The notes beneath the pieces were generated by a model that saw only the letters and a program-made list of their open reading frames with translations, was not told the DNA's origin and searched no databases. A stretch of DNA of 48,441 nt. Source: Desulfobulbaceae bacterium (GTDB taxonomy: Bacteria; Desulfobacterota; Desulfobulbia; Desulfobulbales; Desulfobulbaceae). Where the stretch lies: positions 1 through 48,441 of the forward strand of contig JAAYIE010000065.1 of the NCBI GenBank assembly GCA_012744275.1, written 5' to 3'. Every line of letters begins with the position of its first letter. The first letter of the stretch is position 1. A program made the translations under genes and the position numbers. Shown in pieces: positions 42,848 to 48,441 of this stretch.

Positions 42848-44224
42848 TCAACGGACAGACCACTTTTCGTGGATGACCATCCCCCTGCCTGCAGACTTGC
42901 CGGCATACATGAGGGCGTCTACTGCTTGTATGACCGCATCCGGATCCGCAGGCGGGTCAATAAAGGTCATGAGTCCAATTGTCATGCCCACTGACCAGCG
43001 TTCCTCTATCGCGTGCGCCACTGCCGAACGGATACGTTCGAGCGCAATCAAGGGGTCGTCGTTACCTGAACCGGTGAACAGGATGGCAAACTCATCACCG
43101 CCCAGGCGAGCCAACGTGTCCGTGCTGCGCAAAGTGTCTCGCATTGCAGTGGCTACAAAGCGCAGCAACTTGTCGCCTTCCGAATGGCCGAGGGTGTCGT
43201 TTACCTGTTTGAATCTATCAAGATCGATGTATGCAACCGAGAATGGCTCACCACTACGCCGACACTGCGCCAGTGTCCGTTTGACAGCTTCGTTAAACAC
43301 TCGTGCATTGGGGATTCCAGTGAGCGAATCAGTCCGGGCGAGCTCGCTTTGGCACTGATGGGCCTGTCTCATGGCTGCCAGGAGTTCGACCACTACAATG
43401 AAAAAACCGAGCCGTACCGCGCTGTTCCATATGGGAATCCACATTGCCGAGTATTCCCGCCCTGCAACCTCGATTAAGCCCCAGGCTATGGCACTGACAA
43501 GCGCGAACTTTTCACCGATTTGACGAGAACCAATAAGAGTGGCAGCGGTCACCGGCAGCAGATAAAACAGTGAGAAGCTCAGTTCCGACCCGGTCACGAT
43601 ATCGAGCACTGCTACGCTGAGCAGCAAAAGTGAGCAGACAAGGATTCGTACTGCGACCGGGCATTGAGCAGCACGGGAGATCATTGCATCAATACGCTCA
43701 ACCAGGGAAGGGTCAAGGTAGTGCCCTGCAGGTATCAGAGCTTTGTTCCATAACCGCGGCCACCAGCGCTGTGTTTGCTTGCAATATGCCTCGTACTCTG
43801 CACCAAAGTTTCGTCGCAGGGTAGGTTCTTCAAAAAAAAAGACGAACAGATGGGTTGCAGCAAGAAAGAACACTGCATAGAGCAGAATCGGCAATGATGC
43901 AAAAAAGAGCGCGCCTCCCAAAAGAGCCAGCCCTGTTCCCAGGTACATCGGGTTGCGTACAAACCGGTACGGGCCACGCACCACCAGGCGGCGCGGCGGA
44001 TCAAGTGGCATCAGGGTTCCTTTCCCGTCCCTGGCAAAGGTAACTGCGCACCACATGGCGATTGTTGCGCCGGCAACTCCGGCAAGCATTCCTGTAATCT
44101 GCGCCGCTCCAATGGTTGCCGGCTGCGCCATGCCAAACCAGGATAACAGACGAGAAGGTATAAAGACGAGCAAGACGCCGACAAACAGCGAGGTATAGGT
44201 AAGGGCGCGGATAAAGAGAAACAT
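42848..44224 (-). CDS. Fusion of isoprenylcysteine methyltransferase-like membrane domain and GGDEF diguanylate cyclase
   Basis: A 458-residue membrane protein. Residues ~1-145 are an ICMT/PEMT-like domain: hydrophobic helices, then LVVRGPYRFVRNPMYLGTGL and, further on, FEEPTLRRNFGAEYEAYCKQ, the SAM-binding motifs of the family. Residues ~170-285 contain about four more helices, possibly a sensory module. The C-terminal GGDEF domain starts with RTDSLTGIPNARVF and has an intact RLGGDEF (375-379) and an RxxD inhibitory site (Arg366-Asp369). It should make c-di-GMP at the inner membrane. The ATG at 44224 has AGAGG at good distance; earlier starts up to 44374 are less likely. The methyl acceptor is unknown. 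Confidence 0.9.
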   Translation of the reverse strand: MFLFIRALTYTSLFVGVLLVFIPSRLLSWFGMAQPATIGAAQITGMLAGVAGATIAMWCAVTFARDGKGTLMPLDPPRRLVVRGPYRFVRNPMYLGTGLALLGGALFFASLPILLYAVFFLAATHLFVFFFEEPTLRRNFGAEYEAYCKQTQRWWPRLWNKALIPAGHYLDPSLVERIDAMISRAAQCPVAVRILVCSLLLLSVAVLDIVTGSELSFSLFYLLPVTAATLIGSRQIGEKFALVSAIAWGLIEVAGREYSAMWIPIWNSAVRLGFFIVVVELLAAMRQAHQCQSELARTDSLTGIPNARVFNEAVKRTLAQCRRSGEPFSVAYIDLDRFKQVNDTLGHSEGDKLLRFVATAMRDTLRSTDTLARLGGDEFAILFTGSGNDDPLIALERIRSAVAHAIEERWSVGMTIGLMTFIDPPADPDAVIQAVDALMYAGKSAGRGMVIHEKWSVR

Positions 44225-44456
44225 GGGGGCCTCTGACGTGTGGGACATTAGCAGCGTCGTGGTAGGGCAGTGGCAGGTCGCGTATCTACTGAAGGCTTGC
44301 CCTGAATAGGAACCTTTAAAAACCTTTTGCAAAATCAAGGTGGTACGGCAATTTCCACTGATTTTACGGTCCACTTAAAAAAAGTTATTTATAAAAAAAC
44401 TAGAAAATGCGACCAGCTGATCTGGTGCGTTACCCGTTCACTCTCCCTCGCAGGCG

Positions 44457-45203
44457 TCAGTTGTACGCGCCCGCGAAATCCATCACGCACATCTTTTTGT
44501 AAACAGGGTGAGGCCCAACCGCGACACCGATAAATTTAAAGGCAGGATTGAGGATGTTTTTTCTATGGCCGCGGGATGCAACCCCATCATCCAGAAGAAG
44601 AGAGGTAACAATCCACCGTGCCCGCCAATGACCATAAAACAGGTTTTCTGCGGCGGAAATATTCCATGTGCCATAGCGGTTCATTCTGATGCCCATAGTG
44701 GAGTAGTCACTGCCCGTATGCCCGGTACTGCCTGTTCTTGACTGATCTGCCGCGTGGTCCCGCGCTGCCAGGGTCAACCCTTTCTTAGGTGACAAGGCAT
44801 GCACAGGTTTCGTTTTCAGGAGTACTTTGACGCACTCGTCAAGCGCGCGGACACCTTCTTTAGTATGAAGCACGGGGCGGCCAGGGTACGTAAACCGCTG
44901 GCCATTATAGTACTGTCTTGTTGGTGCCAGGTACATCCGCGCATAGCCTGCCGGATCTGTGCGCACCCTGTTTATCTCGATGATGATCTCACGTTCAAGG
45001 TCATTCAAGTAATCGGCATTTGCCGTGGTGTCGATCGCCGTCTGTGGCCATTTTTCGGGGAAAGATTGAGCTGCCGTGAGTGCATCCTGCATTTCGTCGG
45101 CATAACTTGTGCCAGGGAAGGTGTGGCCAAAAGTCAGGTAGAATAAAGCAAGCAACGTGAAAAATGATGCCGGATTATTCTTCTTTGTCTGCATTGTGTA
45201 CAA
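44457..45203 (-). CDS. Secreted CAP-domain (SCP/PR-1-like) protein
   Basis: A 248-residue exported protein. The N-terminal helix FFTLLALFYLTFGHTF is a signal peptide. The CAP domain (~80-245) starts LEREIIIEINRVRTDPAGYA and has the cavity residues of the family: GSTGHTGSDYS, ISAAENLF and SRGHRKNILNPAF, with His residues and a Glu that form the CAP site. Bacterial CAP proteins are secreted and of uncertain function; lipid binding or a protease-like role have been suggested. It lies 11 bp after the GNAT gene on the same strand, and the start is ATG 45203 or 45194. Confidence 0.88.
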   Translation of the reverse strand: MYTMQTKKNNPASFFTLLALFYLTFGHTFPGTSYADEMQDALTAAQSFPEKWPQTAIDTTANADYLNDLEREIIIEINRVRTDPAGYARMYLAPTRQYYNGQRFTYPGRPVLHTKEGVRALDECVKVLLKTKPVHALSPKKGLTLAARDHAADQSRTGSTGHTGSDYSTMGIRMNRYGTWNISAAENLFYGHWRARWIVTSLLLDDGVASRGHRKNILNPAFKFIGVAVGPHPVYKKMCVMDFAGAYN

Positions 45204-45214
45204 AAACCTGTCCC

Positions 45215-45730
45215 TCAGGGCTGTGTTGATGCGGGTGCAGCAGTGCGGGCATAATGAGCATCTCTTCCCAATTTCATGTGCACAAGGGCAACACGTCTGC
45301 CAGATGGTGCCTGGCGGATGGTAATGGAATAGGGTTTGAAGCCCAGGTTTGTGTAGAGTACAAGTGCAGGGGTGTTTTCGCTGAATACCGAAATTCGCAC
45401 CTCTGGCAGCCCATATTTTTCAAAGGCTTTTGTGATCATATGGTTGATCAGTTTTCGACCAAAGCCCTGTTCTCTATGAGTACGCTTTATAACCACGTTG
45501 CCGATAAAGGCTCGCTGTTGTGGCGCCAGACCGTAAAGATTAGCAAAGCCGATTATCTCTTCATTGACCAGGGCAACGGTGAGTTCTTTCCTGACTGCAG
45601 CCAGTTCACGAAGCTGCTCGACTGTGAATGGATGCGTTCCTTTGGGGTACACACGGTGCAATTCGTCCCGGGTCGGCACCAGACGAACAATCGCTTTAAA
45701 ATCTTCCTCTGAAGCTTCACGTATATCCAT
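45215..45730 (-). CDS. GNAT-family N-acetyltransferase
   Basis: A 171-residue single GNAT domain. The acetyl-CoA-binding motif A is NVVIKRTHREQGFGRKLINH with the Gln/Arg-x-x-Gly-x-Gly/Ala loop. Motif B is RISVFSENTPALVLYTNLGFKPYS. Substrate cannot be deduced. It starts MDIREASEEDFKAIVRLV, a common GNAT beginning. The gene lies between a small membrane protein and the CAP protein on the minus strand (gaps 33 and 11 bp), so it may be in a unit with them. Confidence 0.9.
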   Translation of the reverse strand: MDIREASEEDFKAIVRLVPTRDELHRVYPKGTHPFTVEQLRELAAVRKELTVALVNEEIIGFANLYGLAPQQRAFIGNVVIKRTHREQGFGRKLINHMITKAFEKYGLPEVRISVFSENTPALVLYTNLGFKPYSITIRQAPSGRRVALVHMKLGRDAHYARTAAPASTQP

Positions 45731-45763
45731 GGTTTCTCAAAATCTGGCGAGTGTGCAGGCGTA

Positions 45764-46147
45764 TTATTGGCCTGCATGGGATCTTCGGCGATTCAAGCAG
45801 GCAAATCCGAAAAGCAGCACGAGCCATACAACGGTTCGGAAGGCCATTGCGCGAAGGCTTTCAAGGGCAACAGCATTTGATGCTGCGTACAGGTAGCCGA
45901 TTATACCGAGGACGATCAAATTCAGAAGAAAGATCACTGCCGCCACAAAAACGCCCCATTTCAGGTTGCGCCAGGCGATGACACCCCCAGCCAAGTACAT
46001 CAGTCCCATCACTGTATTGTAGACCAAGAGCGGGCGAAATACGAGGTATCCGGGGTCTGCGCCAGTAAGAACGCGAACACCGGCAACAATTGTCGCCAGG
46101 CCGAAAAACAGTGCTGCCAGCGCCAGTATTTTTTGAAGGATATCCAT
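45764..46147 (-). CDS. Small four-helix membrane protein of unknown function
   Basis: A 127-residue protein with four predicted transmembrane helices: ALAALFFGLATIVAGVRVL, VYNTVMGLMYLAGGVIAW, VFVAAVIFLLNLIVLGIIGY and FRTVVWLVLLFGFACL, ending in a basic NRRRSH tail. No family was identified. The ATG at 46147 is preceded by CATATGTGAGATGG-type sequence with a weak purine stretch. It is upstream of the GNAT gene and downstream of repeat copy B. Confidence 0.78.
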   Translation of the reverse strand: MDILQKILALAALFFGLATIVAGVRVLTGADPGYLVFRPLLVYNTVMGLMYLAGGVIAWRNLKWGVFVAAVIFLLNLIVLGIIGYLYAASNAVALESLRAMAFRTVVWLVLLFGFACLNRRRSHAGQ

Positions 46148-46186
46148 CTCACATATGTTGTGGTCAATTTCATTTTATTGTGTGGT

Positions 46187-46262
46187 GCAGGCGTATAGAG
46201 AGTTTAGAGAGGTACGACCTGCGAGCATGTGCTGTAAGCCGACACAGAGCGCATTGACGTGG
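46187..46262. repeat. Dispersed repeat copy B
   Basis: This segment aligns over about 75 bp with copy A at 41847-41920, with identical core CCTGCGAGCAT. It lies between the flavodiiron gene and the small membrane protein gene. A hairpin follows at 46284-46329. Function is unknown. Confidence 0.5.
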
Positions 46263-46283
46263 TATTAGAAGACTCACACAGCC

Positions 46284-46336
46284 AACGCTCCGGCCCAGTA
46301 GGCGCAGGCCCGCTTTGAACCGGAGCGTTCGGTTTT
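46284..46336. terminator. GC-rich hairpin next to the flavodiiron gene stop
   Basis: AACGCTCCGG (46284-46293) and CCGGAGCGTT (46320-46329) form a 10-bp stem, followed on the plus strand by CGGTTTTT. It begins a few bases past the flavodiiron stop on the minus strand. The T-tract on the plus side suggests an end for plus-strand transcription or bidirectional use. Confidence 0.6.
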
Positions 46337-47506
46337 TCAGAAAGTCAAATGTTTGTCGCGAATAGCATCGGCAAGTGCATCCAATGCAGCAAATGTGTCG
46401 TCTTGAGGCTGCCCTTTGCACATTACTGTGCCTAGGACTTCTGCTTTAATATTTGGTATCAGTCCGGAAATCTGTACAACAGCCTTAGTGGCCCAGCCAT
46501 AGGAACCGATAATCGCCGCATACTTAAGCTTGGGACGTAGGACGTTTGCCAGATGGGTGGCTGAAAAAACAAGGGGATGCGGGCCAACGTGCACAGTGGG
46601 GGTACCAATCACAATGGTGGCCGCATCAACAAGGGCCATTGCCAGTTTGCCGATGTCAGTGGTGGATAACTCGAATTTCTGTACTGTAACGCCTCTTTCA
46701 TCCAAGGCAGCAACAAGATGATCCACCATAGCCTCTGTACTGCCATGCATGGAGATGTACGGGATAACAACAAGATTGGATACTTTATCGGAAACCCAGT
46801 CATCATAGGCTGAGAGAATGCGTTCGGGATGATCGTGAATTGGCCCATGGCTTGGTGCGATCAAGTCGAATTCAAGTTCCTGCAGTTTTTTTAGGTTACC
46901 CTGAATCATTTTGCGAAAAGGCATCATGATTTCAGCATAGTAGCGCTTCGCTGCCTCGATAACGTAGGGTTCCTCGCCTGCGTACAGGCCAGACATTGCA
47001 ATGTGGGAGCCGAGGAAATCGCATGAGAACAAAATACGGTCTTCCGGAAGATAGGTCACCATGGTCTCAGGCCAGTGCACCCAAGGAGTGTAAATAAAGC
47101 GAAGTGTCTTGTCGCCAAGTGAAAGCGTTTCACCATCTGCAACGGTCTGTATCCGTTCAACAGGAATCCCTAAATGATCAACCAGTAAATCTTTTGCTTT
47201 GGGGGTACAGATCACAATCGATTCACTGTATTTCTCTAAAACAAGGGGAATAGTTCCTGAATGATCCTGTTCGGCGTGTTGAGATATTATGTAGTCAATT
47301 TTTTTTACAGTATCCAACTGATGTTTTAATACGCCAGCCATGGCTGGATCTACCGCATCTATCAAAACCGTTTTTTCCGAACCTTGAACAAGAAAAGCAT
47401 TGTAGCTGGTACCATCAGGAAGTGGAATCAGTGAATCAAACAATCTCCGGTTCCAGTCCACAAAACCCATCCAGTGAACACCTTTTTTAATTTCCATTGC
47501 TTTCAT
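46337..47506 (-). CDS. Flavodiiron protein (A-type flavoprotein, rubredoxin:oxygen/NO oxidoreductase)
   Basis: A 389-residue cytoplasmic enzyme that reduces O2 to water or NO to N2O. Residues ~1-250 are the metallo-beta-lactamase-like diiron domain. All expected ligands can be seen: His77, Glu79, Asp81, His82 (QHAEQDHSG), His144, Asp163 and His220. Residues ~255-389 are a flavodoxin domain with the FMN loop SMHGSTEAM. No fused rubredoxin is present, so a separate rubredoxin would donate electrons. AAGGAGGATTAAA before ATG 47506 is a strong ribosome binding site. Typical of anaerobes under oxygen or NO stress. Confidence 0.95.
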   Translation of the reverse strand: MKAMEIKKGVHWMGFVDWNRRLFDSLIPLPDGTSYNAFLVQGSEKTVLIDAVDPAMAGVLKHQLDTVKKIDYIISQHAEQDHSGTIPLVLEKYSESIVICTPKAKDLLVDHLGIPVERIQTVADGETLSLGDKTLRFIYTPWVHWPETMVTYLPEDRILFSCDFLGSHIAMSGLYAGEEPYVIEAAKRYYAEIMMPFRKMIQGNLKKLQELEFDLIAPSHGPIHDHPERILSAYDDWVSDKVSNLVVIPYISMHGSTEAMVDHLVAALDERGVTVQKFELSTTDIGKLAMALVDAATIVIGTPTVHVGPHPLVFSATHLANVLRPKLKYAAIIGSYGWATKAVVQISGLIPNIKAEVLGTVMCKGQPQDDTFAALDALADAIRDKHLTF

Positions 47507-47589
47507 TTTAATCCTCCTTGCGGTTATAAGCAGTTATCGAATACCTGATGAAGCGGGTGGCAGCAGATTTGCATACGTATCCTGCGTGT

Positions 47590-47614
47590 CGTACTTTTGA
47601 ATTTAAAAAGTACG
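47590..47614. promoter_or_regulatory. Inverted repeat upstream of the flavodiiron gene
   Basis: CGTACTTTT (47590-47598) and AAAAGTACG (47606-47614) are perfect inverted arms around a 7-bp centre. The site is 84 bp upstream of the flavodiiron ATG and 48 bp past the isochorismatase-like gene stop. The 25-bp size suits a dimeric regulator operator, but a terminator hairpin is possible. Confidence 0.45.
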
Positions 47615-47661
47615 AACGCCACAGAAATTAAATTTATGGGCGTTTATTCTCAATTCATCAG

Positions 47662-48201
47662 CTATTTGATCAATTTGAGTATTCCCTTGAACTCATCGGC
47701 ACGGCAATCTTGTACTAATTCATATAAGCACATTTCTACTCCAGTTATTGTTACTCCGGCACTGAGTAGTTTTCTTATAGCGAGTTCTTTATTTTTCGGA
47801 TTTCGGGAAGCAATGCAGTCGCAAACCAGTTCAACATCATAGTTCAATTGTTTCAGGTGCAAGGTGGTTTGGTAAACACATATGTGGGCCTCAATGCCGC
47901 ACACCAGCCATGATGTTTTATCTGCCTCCCCGATGGCCTGCATGAAGCGGGGTTCTGCGCAGGCATCAAAAGTAAACTTTGGAATGGGTATATTGCCCGC
48001 GAGCAACCGACTGATGCTCTTCACCGTGGGGCCAAGTTTTGCAGGGATCTGCTCAAGCCATACTATTGGCAGGCCCAGGATTGTCGCACCTTTTATGAGT
48101 TTTTCGCAGTTTGCAATCACCGTGCTGCTTTCATGGACCAGATGCGCCAAATTGCCTTGAATATCAATAACGATAAGACCAGTACCTTCTTTGCTTAACA
48201 T
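47662..48201 (-). CDS. Isochorismatase-family cysteine hydrolase
   Basis: A 179-residue hydrolase of the isochorismatase/nicotinamidase superfamily. The catalytic triad can be read: Asp13 (LIVIDIQGNL), Lys75 (IPIPKFTFDA) and Cys108 (CGIEAHICVYQT), with the cis-peptide Glu-Ala preceding. No nicotinamidase-type metal-site DxHxxxxH is seen, so it belongs to the metal-free YcaC-like side. Substrate unknown. The gene is upstream of the flavodiiron gene and starts MLSKEGTGLIVIDIQ; GGAACACCC precedes the ATG. Confidence 0.9.
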   Translation of the reverse strand: MLSKEGTGLIVIDIQGNLAHLVHESSTVIANCEKLIKGATILGLPIVWLEQIPAKLGPTVKSISRLLAGNIPIPKFTFDACAEPRFMQAIGEADKTSWLVCGIEAHICVYQTTLHLKQLNYDVELVCDCIASRNPKNKELAIRKLLSAGVTITGVEMCLYELVQDCRADEFKGILKLIK

Positions 48202-48293
48202 GGGTGTTCCTTGTCCGTATACTGTTGCTTAAAAAACTGGCGGCTCGATGATGGCTGGTCAATCGCCAAACTGATGAAGTAAAATACTCCATT

Positions 48294-48362
48294 TAACAGC
48301 CCGTTGAAAAAGTTTGCAAGTATGCCATAATGGCATTTTCCCTAACAGCCTGTTGAAGAATG
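48294..48362. repeat. Insertion-sequence-end-like direct repeats at the right edge
   Basis: TAACAGCCCGTTGAAAAAGT (48294-48313) and TAACAGCCTGTTGAAGAATG (48343-48362) are near-identical 20-mers 49 bp apart. Between them ATGCCAT-A-ATGGCAT (48322-48336) is a near-perfect palindrome. The CAGCCxGTTGAA motif resembles termini of several IS groups. Confidence 0.5.
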
Positions 48363-48373
48363 ATTTTTTTCAG

Positions 48374-48441
48374 ATGTTCAAACCCAGGAGGCAGCCTCAT
48401 CCAGGGCAACTGATGATGCAGACGATCATGGGGCAATCTGG
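48374..48441 (+). CDS. Partial ORF running off the right edge, possible transposase start
   Basis: An open frame begins ATG 48374, MFKPRRQPHPGQLMMQTIMG, and stays open to the window end. It starts 12 bp after the second IS-end-like repeat, which suggests the beginning of a transposase gene. No upstream Shine-Dalgarno sequence was seen, only a T-run, and the family cannot be named from 22 codons. Confidence 0.35.
   Translation, partial: MFKPRRQPHPGQLMMQTIMGQS

Noticed and set aside
42759-43358. 199-codon plus-strand frame opposite the GGDEF fusion
   Set aside because: The opposite strand encodes intact GGDEF and I-site motifs; this frame is an antisense shadow.
41847-46262. Integron-like cassette array bounded by the two repeats
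   Set aside because: Only two repeats flank five genes of ordinary operon spacing, so a cassette array is not supported.
46284-46336. Integron attC site next to the flavodiiron gene
   Set aside because: AAC...GTT ends and a GTTCAAA box suggested attC, but the R''/R' boxes do not match each other, the L' box is absent and no cassette array or integrase is present.
1-48441. tRNA, rRNA or CRISPR array
   Set aside because: No T-loop consensus with a cloverleaf, no rRNA signature and no regularly spaced direct repeats were found by reading; a covariance search would be decisive for tRNA.

Overview
The window looks like a chromosomal segment of an anaerobic, Gram-negative, respiring bacterium, most likely a sulfate-reducer-type deltaproteobacterium (Desulfobacterota, plausibly Desulfobulbales). 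This is inference from gene content: menaquinone by the futalosine route (mqnB, mqnD), Kdo transferase (waaA) for LPS, a membrane-anchored cytochrome with 12 predicted haem sites, a flavodiiron oxygen/NO reductase, a butyryl-CoA-type beta-oxidation set, molybdenum cofactor guanylylation genes (mobA, mobB) and ClpA/ClpS. No rRNA, tRNA, CRISPR array or intact mobile element was recognised.

Layout. 1-434: IS3-family right-end debris. 435-932: DtxR-type regulator. 3965-1042 (minus): mqnB-mqnD-mobA-bpt. 4271-5389: queA behind an attenuator-like leader. 6445-5448 (minus): FMN riboswitch and ribB. 9211-6608 (minus): hbd, hotdog thioesterase and acyl-CoA dehydrogenase. 16652-9942 (minus): an exported 840-residue protein with a possible His/Cys peptidase-like C-terminus, then holA, clpS and clpA. 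16677-22669 (plus): EamA transporter, DUF2905 protein, a standalone RluA-N-terminal-like protein, an exported 513-residue orphan, and an arsR / YraQ-ArsP permease / mini-thioredoxin set split by an IS1595-like remnant. 22670-23395: IS3 debris. 28678-23396 (minus): cspA, nadE, multihaem cytochrome c, aspartate-type aminotransferase. 28740-30044: a second IS3 right end. 36879-30045 (minus): lysA, livK-like binding protein, QueG-like Fe-S protein, ELM1-like protein, mobB, corA. 37467-41301 (plus): waaA and comEC. 48201-42180 (minus): isochorismatase-like hydrolase, flavodiiron protein, small membrane protein, GNAT, CAP protein, a methyltransferase-like/GGDEF fusion and a monohaem cytochrome c. 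The right edge carries short repeats like the ends of an insertion sequence.

How the genes fit together. Bpt, ClpS and ClpA are three parts of the bacterial Leu/N-degron pathway and lie within 12 kb. MobA and MobB serve molybdoenzymes. MqnB and MqnD feed the menaquinone pool that the large cytochrome could oxidise or reduce. The flavodiiron protein fits oxygen protection in an anaerobe. The best leads are: (1) the exported H682/C720 protein upstream of holA; (2) a predicted ICMT-like methyltransferase fused to an intact GGDEF domain; (3) NadE whose glutaminase nucleophile Cys reads as Gly; (4) mutually exclusive hairpins abutting the queA start codon; (5) a pair of diverged ~75-bp repeats at 41847 and 46187.
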